Source of the DNA: CAWEYO01 sp963813315
GTDB lineage: Bacteria; Pseudomonadota; Alphaproteobacteria; Rhizobiales; Rhizobiaceae
Assembly (NCBI GenBank): GCA_963813315.1
Contig: CAWEYO010000020.1
Span: forward strand, 124,001 to 188,000
Direction of reading: 5' to 3'
Length of the DNA stretch: 64,000 nt
The position numbers and the translations under genes are program-made. Positions 18,252 through 27,507 of the stretch are shown here, one piece after another (within the stretch, counting starts at the first letter, position 1; every line of letters begins with the position of its first letter). The notes under the pieces were generated by a model, which saw only the letters and a list, made by a program, of their open reading frames with translations, searched no databases and was not told where the DNA came from.

Positions 18252-19007
18252 ATGACAGAAGACAGCGGGGACGAGCGCGGTTTCTTGGCCGAACAGCCGC
18301 TGAAGCCACTTCGCAAGGCCAAGAGTTCCGCCGAGAAACCGCACTATGAAGGCCACAGGGACAGGCTGCGCGCGCGGTTTCGGCAGGCCGGGCCCGCGGC
18401 TCTGTCTGACTACGAGATCCTTGAACTGCTGCTGTTCCGCTCGATTCCGCGCGCCGACACAAAGGAGCGCGCCAAGGCCCTGCTCAAGCGCTTCGGGTCG
18501 CTCGCGGAAGTGTTGGGCGCGCCCGAGCACCTCATCCGCGAAGTGCCTGATGTCGGGGATGCGGCTGTACTCGATCTGAAAGTGGTGGCCGCTGCCGCGC
18601 AACGGATGACGCGCGGTGCGATCCAGGGCCGTGAAATCCTCGCGTCATGGACGCAGGTCCTCGACTACTGTCGGGCCAGCATGGCCTTTGAACAGCGCGA
18701 GCACTTCCGTATTCTCTTTCTCGACAAAAAGAACGCGCTGATAGCCGACGAACTGCAACAGACGGGTACAGTCGATCATACACCGGTCTATCCGCGCGAA
18801 GTCGTGCGCCGCGCACTTGAACTTTCCGCGACCGCCATCATCTTGGTCCACAATCACCCATCGGGCGATCCCACGCCGTCGCGCGCCGACATCGAGATGA
18901 CGAAGACGATCATCGATACCGCCAAGCCGCTCGGCATCGCCGTCCATGACCATATCATCATAGGCCGGAACGGCCATGCCAGCCTGAAGGGCCTGTTGCT
19001 GATCTGA
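18252..19007 (+). CDS. radC: RadC family JAB-domain protein
   Basis: 251 residues. An N-terminal helix-hairpin-helix-like part (DYEILELLLFRSIPRADTK) precedes a C-terminal MPN+/JAMM metalloprotease-type domain with HNHPSGDPTPSRAD. The original DNA-repair role of RadC is disputed; a nuclease or isopeptidase-like activity is possible. It is probably co-transcribed with map, 48 bp upstream. Confidence 0.94.
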   Translation: MTEDSGDERGFLAEQPLKPLRKAKSSAEKPHYEGHRDRLRARFRQAGPAALSDYEILELLLFRSIPRADTKERAKALLKRFGSLAEVLGAPEHLIREVPDVGDAAVLDLKVVAAAAQRMTRGAIQGREILASWTQVLDYCRASMAFEQREHFRILFLDKKNALIADELQQTGTVDHTPVYPREVVRRALELSATAIILVHNHPSGDPTPSRADIEMTKTIIDTAKPLGIAVHDHIIIGRNGHASLKGLLLI

Positions 19008-19038
19008 GGGCCCGCAAATATTCGGACTGGCCCTTTGG

Positions 19039-19083
19039 CGTGTTGGTAATCAGGTGATGCCGGGCTGCAAATGGCGGTCTTCT
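19039..19083. repeat. Family D element, truncated half copy
   Basis: GCGTGTTGGTAATCAGGTGA followed by TGCCGGGCTGCAAATGGCGG and TCTTCT equals the left 45 bp of the 139-bp element at 14440. The right half is absent. It starts about 30 bp after the radC stop. Confidence 0.75.
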
Positions 19084-19312
19084 GAAAATAATGAGGGAGA
19101 TTGGCCGTGGCCTCGCCGCTGCTCACCCTCCCCCTTGCGGGGAGAAATGCAAGACAGGGGATCATTCGGAGAGGGGTTCTATGCCTGGCTGGCGGCTGTG
19201 GGGTAGCATGATCGGTCGAGCATGACAGCCACTGATATTAGCCGGCTACGGCCGTAACCTTGCACCGCCCCTCAAGGGCTGCCAGCCAGCCATGGCGAAA
19301 CCGGTCTAGGCC
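19084..19312. other. Intergenic DNA, degraded repeats
   Basis: This holds a second copy of the GGCCGTGGCCTCGCCGC short repeat and the CCCTCCCCCTTGCGGGGAG hairpin. I see no gene or convincing promoter beyond that. Confidence 0.5.
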
Positions 19313-19570
19313 TCAGGAAGATCGTTTGCTTCGCGGGCTCCTTGTCGCGCCTGAAGCTGGCGCGGATTTGCTCTTTCGTTTGGTTGCTGCCGCCGGGGCT
19401 GCCGGACTGCTTCCGGAGCCGGAGGCGTTGGTTCCGCCTCCCGCTCCTTCCGTGTCGATCTCGCGGGCGGCTTGTTCCCAATGGCGCCTTTCCTCGCCTT
19501 GAGGTCTGCCTTCTTTTTCCCAAATTTCGTGAGCACGCGCCCGAATTTGCGCCTCTCGATCACGAGCCAT
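19313..19570 (-). CDS. DUF2934 domain-containing protein
   Basis: 85 residues from the ATG at 19570, which has a GGAGG-like site upstream. The N-terminal RxxxIRxRAHEIWExEGRPxGxxxxHWxxA is the DUF2934 signature. The C-terminal half is a low-complexity Ala/Ser/Lys tail. Function is unknown; the family is common in rhizobia, often near stress genes. Confidence 0.85.
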   Translation of the reverse strand: MARDREAQIRARAHEIWEKEGRPQGEERRHWEQAAREIDTEGAGGGTNASGSGSSPAAPAAATKRKSKSAPASGATRSPRSKRSS

Positions 19571-19717
19571 TGTTTCCTCCTTGATAAATAACCTCGTCAG
19601 CCTCAAACCTCTGCGCAATCTCGCTTGTTGTCCAGTCGGTCGGAAGGGAAAGACGAGCAGCGCTTGCCACCCTTCCGCGGCAGTTTACAATCTTTGCCTT
19701 GCACAGGGAGTTCCATC

Positions 19718-19909
19718 ATGAGCGAAGACGCTTTCAACATGTCGATTCGCAAATTCCTGAAAGAGGTGGGAGTCACTTCCCAGCGCAAGATCGAGGAGGT
19801 GGCGCGCAAGGACAAGGCAGGCGGCGGGACGCTGAAGGTCCGCATGAGGCTGACCGCCGAAGGGACGGGCCTGAACCATGTCGTGGACGGCGAGATCGAA
19901 CTCCCCTGA
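19718..19909 (+). CDS. DUF6494 family small protein
   Basis: 63 residues. FNMSIRKFLKEVGVTSQRKIEE and the ending NHVVDGEIELP match a small conserved alphaproteobacterial family of unknown function. The ATG at 19718 is supported by CAGGGAG upstream. The longer ORF to 19625 is not conserved in character. Confidence 0.85.
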   Translation: MSEDAFNMSIRKFLKEVGVTSQRKIEEVARKDKAGGGTLKVRMRLTAEGTGLNHVVDGEIELP

Positions 19910-19950
19910 CGCCGAGCGCAAAGGATGCTTTATCACAACAAACACCCTAG

Positions 19951-19990
19951 AGGCATCGCATGAATCCGTTTCCCCGCGACGCGCTTTAGG
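19951..19990. repeat. Family B element, partial
   Basis: GCATGAATCCGTTTCCCCG followed by CGACGCGCTTTAGG is one arm and stem of the two-hairpin element at 46538 and 54239, here truncated. Confidence 0.55.
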
Positions 19991-19993
19991 TCA

Positions 19994-21992
19994 TCAGGCG
20001 CTTTCTCTGACCTTGGCTTTCGCCCGCGCGCGCTTCTTCCGCGGTGGCATCCGCCGTGGCGCCGCCCTGACCGGCGCTGCCGGCTCGTCGGACAAAGCAC
20101 CGCCTACGGCTTCGGCCATCGTATAAGCGACGAAATCGCAGTCGATCGAAGATGTGAACCTGGCGTTCCGGAAACGGTCGTCCAGGCGCCAGAACACAGC
20201 TCCGACACGCAGTGACTTGCGCCTGCGCTTCATGCGTCGTGCCAGGTAGCGTACGTGTGCGGTCGAACTCGACGTTGAGGTAGCTGATGACCACCGCATG
20301 GACATCGTCGAGATCGAGCCCCCTGACCTTTGCGGCGGCGATCGAACGCGTTTCGATCACCCTGGCGTCGGCGCCATGCGCGATCAGCACCTGGGCGAGC
20401 ATCGCCGCCGAGGCTTCGTCAAGCTCGCCGCGGCCTCCGACGCACAGCACCGTCTTGCCAGTGCCATCCGGCGGTTCCTCGGCGTCGGCCTTCTGCTCGC
20501 CGGCATCGTCCGTCGCGTCTTCTTCTTCGTCTGCTTCCTCGTCGGCATATTCCTCGAGATTGTCGACGAGCGTCATTGCCCCTTCGGCGACGCGCCCGCG
20601 GCGGTCGTCGAGCATCACGCCGCGGGCGCGATCATATTCGCCAAGCAAGAGGGCGGGAATGGCGACTGTCTCATAGAAGGTCACGAGATCGCTCTCGGCC
20701 AGAAACGCTTCGGCTCGGTCCGTGGCCTCATCAGGATCCCCGGCCAAGAGCCGCTGGTAGAGTGCCTCATGTGGTTCGAGCACCGGTTCGCTGCCCAGCA
20801 GAACGTCGAGGAACTCGAACTGCGGCACATGTCTTCCGAGCACCACCAGGCAAACCGTTAGCGGTGTCGACAAAAGCAGGCCGAGCGGTCCCCATAGCCA
20901 GGTCCAGAAGATAGCCGCGACAATTATCGCAAGCGGCGACAGGCCGGTACGCGATCCGTATAGCCACGGTTCCACAACATTGTTGCTGACCAGCTCGATC
21001 ACGATGAAAAGTGCCGCCGTCCATAACACCATGGTCCAGCCCGGATCGACGGCGAGCGCCACCACCAGCGGAAGGATGGCTGCTATTACCGGCCCGATAT
21101 AGGGGACGAACCGCAGCACCAGGGCCAAGAGACCCCAAAGCAGCGCATTCGGAACGCCGATGATCCAAAGGCCGAGACTGATCGGCACCGCATAGGTCAC
21201 GTTCACGACAAGCTGCATCAGCAGATATTGGCCGACGCGCCTGCCGGCATCCTGCAAGGCTTCGGTGGTCCGGTGCAGGTCGGCTGCTCCGACGAGCCTT
21301 ATGAAGCGGTCGCGCAAATCCTCGCGCTTCATGAGCATGAAGATAACCACAACGAGGATGATGCCGCCGGTCGCCAGGGGATCGATCAGCGGGCCGATGA
21401 TGGTCTGCAGCACTTCGAGCGGCTGCGGCTTGGGCGGTACCACCTCCACTGGAAGCGGATTGACGCTCTGGGGTTCAGTGTCTGTCCTGCCGGGCGCGGA
21501 TAAATCATCGCGCTGGATCTCGCGTCCCAAGCGCTTCAGCAGCTTCGAAACGCGGTCGAATATCCCGTCGCCTATATTGACGTCCCTGACGGCGCGTACC
21601 TTGGCTTCGATGTTGCTCTGGTAGTAAGGGAGGTTTTCCGCAAGCGCGCCAAGCTGGGTGGCCACCACCGCTCCGAATATCCCGATCGCCGTGAACGCCC
21701 CGATGACAACGGCAAGTACGGCGGCCACCCTTGGCATTCGCAGCCTTCTGAGCCACGAGACGACCGGTGCCAGCGCGAAAGTCAGCAGCACGGCAACCGC
21801 CAGCGGCAGGAAGATGTCCTTTCCGAAATACAATGCCGCGACAGTCGCGATGACAGTAATGAGCGCCGGATAGGTCACCACCGAGGCATGCGATCGAACC
21901 TCTATGGGCGGTTCGGGCACGGCCGGCTGCTCCGGCCGCGATCCATCCGGGTTGGTTGGTAACCCATCCGGGCCGGTTGGTAACGTCGTCAT
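19994..21992 (-). CDS. AI-2E family transporter with C-terminal cytoplasmic Rossmann-like domain (frameshifted)
   Basis: From ATG 21992 the first 420 or so residues are an AI-2E/PerM permease: an N-terminal helix cluster, a periplasmic loop with amphipathic helices, then the conserved LVNVTYAVPISLGLW and FVPYIGPVIAAILP blocks. An acidic linker (EEYADEEADEEEDATDD) leads to a domain beginning TVLCVGGRGELDEASAAML, reminiscent of a B12-binding or receiver Rossmann fold. Between about 20255 and 20275 the reading frame changes; in the other frame the domain continues (HVRYLARRMKRR) to a stop at 19994. The total length modulo 3 fits one surplus base, so a sequence error is likely. Substrate unknown. 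Confidence 0.8.
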
Positions 21993-22164
21993 TCCCGCGA
22001 TCGCCCTCCGCCCGGCAGACGCACACTTGCGCCGCCAGAATGAATACAATCGCGGAACCGAATTTGGGTTCCACGCCGCGCGGACGCGCCAGTCACCAAG
22101 CCGATTGGCATCGGACGGCCAAGGCGGTACACCCATGCTTTGCGTCGAAGCGCCGGAGAATGCC

Positions 22165-23106
22165 ATGTCGCTCAGGGTCGCCGTCCAGATGGACCATGTT
22201 TCCACCGTTTCTATCACCGGCGATACAAGCTTCGCGCTGTCCCTGGAGGCGCAGCGGCGCGGCCACAAGCTTTTCCACTACACGCCCGACCGCCTCACCA
22301 TGGCGGGCAGCACCGTGGTTGCGCGGATCGAGGAGATGGAAGTGCGGGACGTGAAGGGTGCTCATTTTTTTCTGGGGGAGCCGACGAGGACCGACCTTTC
22401 CGAAATGGACGTGATCCTGCTCAGGCAGGATCCGCCATTCGACATGAACTACATTACGACCACCCACATCCTGGAGCGGATCCATCCAGCGACGCTGGTC
22501 GTCAACGACCCCGCATGGGTGCGCAACAGCCCGGAGAAAATCTTCGTAACCGAGTTTCCCGACCTTATGCCCGAGACGTTGATTACCAAGGACCCGCAGG
22601 AAGTGGCCGCCTTCCGGCGTGAGTTCGGCGACATCATCATCAAGCCGCTCTACGGGAATGGCGGCGCCGGGATATTCCATCTGCACGAGGCCGACAGGAA
22701 CCTTGCCTCGCTGCTCGAAATGTTCGGGCAGATGTTCCGCGAGCCTTTCATCGTGCAACGCTATCTGAAGGAAGTGCGCGGCGGCGACAAGCGCATCATC
22801 CTGGTTGACGGGGAGCCAGCCGGGGCGATCAACAGAGTGCCGGCCGAACATGATTCGCGTTCCAACATGCATGTCGGCGGGCGGCCGGAAAAGACCGAAC
22901 TGACAGAGAGGGAGCGCGAGATCTGCGCGCGCATCGGACCCTCGCTCAGGGAGCGCGGCTTCATTCTGGTCGGAATCGACGTGATCGGCAACTACATGAC
23001 CGAGATCAACGTCACCTCCCCGACAGGCATTCGCGAGGTCCGTAAATTCGGCGGCGCCGACATCGCAGCGCTATTCTGGGATGCAGTCGAAGAAAAACGC
23101 GGCTGA
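22165..23106 (+). CDS. gshB: Glutathione synthase
   Basis: 313 residues, the usual GshB length, from ATG 22165 at MSLRVAVQMDHV. ATP-grasp features are clear: IIIKPLYGNGGAGIF, RYLKEVRGGDKRIILVDGEP, and GIDVIGNYMTEINVTSPTG near the C-terminus. It condenses gamma-glutamylcysteine with glycine in the cytoplasm. It is divergent from the AI-2E gene. A 49-bp hairpin remnant of the family D repeat lies just after the stop and may terminate transcription. Confidence 0.96.
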   Translation: MSLRVAVQMDHVSTVSITGDTSFALSLEAQRRGHKLFHYTPDRLTMAGSTVVARIEEMEVRDVKGAHFFLGEPTRTDLSEMDVILLRQDPPFDMNYITTTHILERIHPATLVVNDPAWVRNSPEKIFVTEFPDLMPETLITKDPQEVAAFRREFGDIIIKPLYGNGGAGIFHLHEADRNLASLLEMFGQMFREPFIVQRYLKEVRGGDKRIILVDGEPAGAINRVPAEHDSRSNMHVGGRPEKTELTEREREICARIGPSLRERGFILVGIDVIGNYMTEINVTSPTGIREVRKFGGADIAALFWDAVEEKRG

Positions 23107-23136
23107 AAGCGACCAAAAAACCACTGGCCCAAAATA

Positions 23137-23185
23137 GGTGTGTTGAGATTCAGGTCAGGCCGGCATCACTGAATACCAACACACC
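23137..23185. repeat. Family D element, internally deleted hairpin
   Basis: GGTGTGTTGAGATTCAGGTC is followed after AGGCCGGCATC by ACTGAATACCAACACACC. Only the two terminal arms of the 139-bp element remain, giving a clean hairpin 30 bp after gshB. Confidence 0.75.
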
Positions 23186-23345
23186 CTAAGCCATCCCGGT
23201 TTTTCAACCAGGGCTGCCCAGATTGCACGTGATGCGATTAATTGTTCCCGTGTTGTTCTTGCTTTCGGGAGGGAACCATGCTTGTTTCGCTTGATAAGCC
23301 TGTGATCTGCCGAATGCCGGTAGCGACCGGCGCGGAGGAGATGGC

Positions 23346-24878
23346 ATGGTTTCGCGGGTTCGCACGGTCGCTTTTCAGGGAATAGAGGCGGTGCCTGTCG
23401 ACGTGCAGGTCATGATCGCGCCCGGAAAGGCCGGCATGCAGATCGTCGGCCTGCCCGACAAGGCGGTCGCCGAGAGCCGCGAGCGAGTCCAGGCGGCGCT
23501 TCATGCCTCGGGGCTTTCGATGCCAGCCAGGAAGGTGACCGTCAATCTGGCGCCGGCTGACCTGCCCAAGGAAGGCAGCCACTATGACCTGCCAATCGCG
23601 CTGGGATTGATGGCGGGATTGGGGGCCATTCCCGGGGACGCGCTCGACGGCTATGTCGTCCTTGGAGAGTTGTCACTCGATGGCACGATCACGTCCGTTG
23701 CGGGCGCGCTGCCGGCGGCAATCGGGGCCAATGCCCTTGGCAAGGGCCTGATCTGCCCGCATGATTCGGGGCCTGAGGCGGCATGGGCAGGCTCCGATGT
23801 CGATATCGTTGCGCCAAGAAGCCTGATCGCCATCGCCAATCATTTCCGCGGGACTCAGGTATTGTCACGGCCGGAGGCAAGCATTCGCGCACCTGCGCGG
23901 GACCTGCCCGACCTCGCTGACATCAAGGGGCAGGAAAGCGCCAAACGGGCTTTGGAAGTGGCAGCCGCTGGGGGCCACAATCTCTTGATGGTCGGCCCGC
24001 CCGGTTCCGGAAAGTCGATGCTGGCGCAGCGCCTTCCCTCGATCCTGCCGCCTCTGGCACCGAGGGAATTGCTTGAAGTCTCCATGGTGGCGTCGATTGC
24101 CGGAGAACTTGCCGGCGGCAAGCTGACCGACAGGCGGCCTTTTCGGGCACCGCATCACTCCGCCTCGATGGCGTCGATAGTAGGCGGCGGTTTGCGTGTC
24201 CGGCCTGGCGAGGCGTCGCTTGCCCATCACGGCGTGCTGTTTCTGGATGAATTCCCCGAGTTTTCGCCGGCAGTGCTCAACTCTCTGCGGCAGCCTCTCG
24301 AAGCCGGCGAATGCATGATTGCCCGCGCTAACCACCGAGTGACCTACCCGGCCCGCCTCCAGCTTGTCGCCGCGATGAACCCGTGCCGCTGTGGAATGGC
24401 CGGGGAACCGGGCTACCGCTGCGCTCGCGGCCCCCGCTGCCAGTCGGACTACCAGGCACGGATTTCCGGCCCCCTGCTCGATCGCATCGATCTCAGGATC
24501 GAGGTGCCGGCCGTTTCAACCGCCGACCTGATCCGTCCGGCAAAGGCGGAGGCGAGCGCCGCGGTGGCTGAGCGGGTGGCGCGTGCGCGGTCCATCCAGC
24601 AGGAACGGTTCGAGAAGTTTGGCCTCCCGTCGGTGACAACGAACGCGCATTGCGCGACCGCACTCGTGGAGGAAATCGCTGCTCCGGATGCGGCCGGTTT
24701 GTCCCTGTTGCGCGATGCCAGCGAGAAGCTGGGTTTTTCGGCGCGCGCCTTTCACCGTGTGCTCAAAGTCGCGCGAACGCTCGCCGATCTTGACGGCATG
24801 GAAACCGTGGGCCGCATCCACCTCGCGGAGGCAATCTCCTATCGGATCACGGGAGAGAGACTGGCGCAGGCCGCGTGA
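23346..24878 (+). CDS. comM: YifB/ComM family Mg-chelatase-like AAA+ ATPase
   Basis: 510 residues. The N-terminal Lon-protease-C-like domain (residues 1-170) starts MVSRVRTVAFQGIEAVPVDVQVM. Walker A GPPGSGKSM is near 217-225, VLFLDEFPEF is Walker B near 297-306, and NPCRCG plus a Mg-chelatase C-terminal domain follow. ComM homologues are branch-migration helicases that help integrate transforming DNA. Competence itself is not implied. The RBS is GGAGG before the ATG at 23346. Confidence 0.94.
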   Translation: MVSRVRTVAFQGIEAVPVDVQVMIAPGKAGMQIVGLPDKAVAESRERVQAALHASGLSMPARKVTVNLAPADLPKEGSHYDLPIALGLMAGLGAIPGDALDGYVVLGELSLDGTITSVAGALPAAIGANALGKGLICPHDSGPEAAWAGSDVDIVAPRSLIAIANHFRGTQVLSRPEASIRAPARDLPDLADIKGQESAKRALEVAAAGGHNLLMVGPPGSGKSMLAQRLPSILPPLAPRELLEVSMVASIAGELAGGKLTDRRPFRAPHHSASMASIVGGGLRVRPGEASLAHHGVLFLDEFPEFSPAVLNSLRQPLEAGECMIARANHRVTYPARLQLVAAMNPCRCGMAGEPGYRCARGPRCQSDYQARISGPLLDRIDLRIEVPAVSTADLIRPAKAEASAAVAERVARARSIQQERFEKFGLPSVTTNAHCATALVEEIAAPDAAGLSLLRDASEKLGFSARAFHRVLKVARTLADLDGMETVGRIHLAEAISYRITGERLAQAA

Positions 24879-25397
24879 CGGGAGGCGAACCTTGAAAATC
24901 CGGCTCCATCCCCGCGGCAATGCTCAATTCGCTCTACGGCGCCGCGTGTCCTTTTGGACGCGTGAGCGCTTCAGAGCATCGGACCCGAAAGTGGGAACCG
25001 GACAAGACGGCCGGCCCACCCTCCCCCTTTTTGCAGGGCAATCGCATATGGAAATTTGCTGCTCCGATATACTTTCCTGCCTCGAATCCAAACCGAGAAC
25101 AAAGCAGAATCGGACCACGAAACGCCGCCTTGGAAACCGAATTCGCGCGTCGTCGAAATACTTCGATCGCCAGCATCTATACTCATGTGCGTTAGCGCTA
25201 CCCCTTTAGGACTCTGTGGGAGGGTGGCGAACGAACGAGCAGCGTGGGGGTCATCAAGAATCTAACATTTTCACGTTAACCCCCACCCCGCTCCGCTTGC
25301 GGACCAAGAGAGGGAAATCCAACAAGGGTGTCAGGCGGGTCAGAGGTTGCAGCCGCTGGCAGTACTTACTCGGGAGTCACACCCCCCAAGCCGGCAA
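24879..25397. other. 519-bp intergenic region with repeat debris
   Basis: Contents are a CGCGTGTCCTTTTGGACGCG hairpin at about 24942-24961, a family A fragment at 24973-25002 (GAGCATCGGACCCGAAAGTG and GGAACCGG), and CCC-rich patches near 25015 and 25280. I see no convincing gene; the overlapping small ORFs lack ribosome sites. Confidence 0.6.
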
Positions 25398-27225
25398 TCA
25401 AGCCGCGCCGACCGCTTTCGATTTCTCGAATCTCTTGCGTTCATGCGTGTCCAGGTGGAGCTTGCGCAGCCGGATGGATTTCGGTGTCACCTCGACCAGC
25501 TCGTCGTCCTGGATCCAGGCAAGAGCGCGTTCAAGCGTCATGCGGACAGGTGGCGTAAGCTTCACTGCTTCGTCCTTTCCCGCGGCGCGTATATTGGTAA
25601 GCTTCTTGCCCTTCAGCACATTCACCTCGAGATCGTTGTCGCGAGTGTGAATGCCGATGATCATGCCGGCATAGACCTTGACACCGGGATCGATGACCAT
25701 GGGACCGCGATCCTCGAGATTCCATAGCGCGTAGGCAACCGATTCGCCCGGCTCGTTGGCGATCAGAACGCCATTGATGCGACCGCCAATCTCGCCTTTG
25801 TATGAACTCGTAGGCGTGGAAGAGCCGGTTCATGACCGCAGTGCCGCGCGTATCGGTCAACAGCTCCGACTGGTATCCGATCAGGCCGCGCGTCGGCGCG
25901 TGAAAAACCAGCCGCTGGCGGTTGCCGCCCGACGGCTTCAGCTCGACCATCTCGGCCTTGCGTTCCGACATCTTCTGGACGACGACCCCGGCGTGCTCTT
26001 CGTCGACGTCGATGACCACTTCCTCGACCGGCTCCAGCAGTTCGCCGGTCGCGCTCTTCTGCATGACCACGCGCGGCCGCGAAACGGCAAGCTCGAAGCC
26101 TTCCCGCCGCATCGTTTCGATCAACACGGCAAGCTGGAGCTCGCCGCGGCCCGAAACATAGAAAGAGTCCTTGTCGGCGGATTCCTCGATCTTCAGCGCG
26201 ACATTGCCTTCCGCCTCGCGCAACAGCCGTTCCCGGATGACACGGGAAGTCACCTTTTCGCCTTCGGTGCCCGCAAGCGGCGAATCGTTGACGAGGAATG
26301 ACATCGTGACGGTTGGCGGATCGATCGGCTGCGCGGCAAGCGGCTCGGTCACGGCGGGATCGCTGAAAGTGTCGGCGACCGTACCTTTCTGCAGGCCGGC
26401 GATGGCCACGATGTCGCCGGCGTGAGCTTCGTCTATCGGCTGGCGATCGAGGCCGCGGAAAGCCAGAATTTTCGAGAGCCGGCCCTGCTCGATAAGATCG
26501 CCGGTGCGGTTCATCACCTTTACTGCCTGGTTCGGCTTGATCGAGCCAGACTCGATGCGCCCTGTAATGATGCGGCCGAGAAAGGGATTGGCTTCAAGAA
26601 TGGTGCCGATCATGCGAAACGGCCCGGCGCCGACGTTTGGCTCAGGAACATGCTGGAGCACCAGGTCGAAGAGCGGCGCAAGGCCTTTGTCCTTCGGGCC
26701 CTCGGGCGTCTCGGCCATCCAGCCGTCACGGCCCGAGCCATAGAGGATCGGAAAATCGAGCTGCTCATCGGTCGCATCGAGTGCTGCGAAGAGGTCGAAC
26801 ACCTCATTGATGACCTCGACTTCGCGCGCGTCCGGCCGATCGATCTTGTTGATCGCCACGATCGGCTTCAGACCGACCTTCAGCGCCTTCCCAACCACGA
26901 ATTTGGTCTGCGGCATCGGCCCTTCTGCCGCATCGACGAGAACGATCGCCCCGTCCACCATGTTTAGGATACGCTCGACCTCGCCGCCGAAATCGGCGTG
27001 GCCGGGAGTATCGACGATGTTGATGCGGGTGTCCTTCCACTCCACCGACGTCGCCTTGGCCAGGATGGTGATCCCTCGTTCCTTTTCGAGATCGGAGGAG
27101 TCCATCGCGCGCTCGGCGACGCGCTGGTTTTCGCGCAACGAGCCGGACTGCTTCAGAAGCGCGTCGACGAGCGTGGTCTTCCCATGGTCGACGTGTGCGA
27201 TGATCGCTATATTGCGGAGTTTCAT
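25398..27225 (-). CDS. typA: Translational GTPase TypA/BipA (frameshifted)
   Basis: Starts MKLRNIAIIAHVDHGKTTLVDALL at 27225, with G1 AHVDHGKTT, G3 DTPGHADF and G4 NKIDRPDA. Domains II, III and V follow through RGLIGYQSELLTDTRGTA. At about 25799-25809 the frame shifts: HAYE should run to a YKGEIGGRINGV-type sequence, and that sequence resumes in another frame and ends at 25398 (KRFEKSKAVGAA). Removing one base restores 608 residues, the usual rhizobial length, so an error is likelier than a broken gene. BipA is a ribosome-binding GTPase needed in stress, cold and biofilm conditions. Confidence 0.88.
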
Positions 27226-27360
27226 TGTTTCACTCGGGAAATTTTTTACGGGCACGTAAATGCGTCGCCCAGTTTCATTGGCCGCGCTCTTACAGGTTTT
27301 TTCGCATCTGCGAAAGGGGCGGATTGGCGCGCCTGGTCGGGTCGGCCATTTCAAGCTAGT

Positions 27361-27498
27361 TGTGTTGGAATTCAGGTCAGGCCGAGTTGAAAATGGCGGT
27401 TTTCGAGAACCGGCACAAGAGCGTACGTTTGGGTCGTGAGTACCGGAAGCGGAGAAGACTGCCATTTGCAGGCCGGCATCACCTGAATATCAACGCAC
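27361..27498. mobile_element. MITE-like palindromic element, family D, full-length copy 2
   Basis: The reverse complement of copy 1 at 14440 with only scattered differences, ending in TGTGTTGG and an imperfect CAACGCA arm. It lies between the M3 peptidase end and typA, about 135 bp upstream of the typA start. Confidence 0.85.
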
Positions 27499-27507
27499 CC
27501 TAGGCTA

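Noticed and set aside
24920..25265. Several overlapping small ORFs in the comM-typA gap
   Set aside because: No ribosome site, no recognisable family, and they cross repeat fragments.
14440..27498. CRISPR-like repeat array
   Set aside because: Repeats are kilobases apart, of differing orientation, with genes between them and no cas genes.
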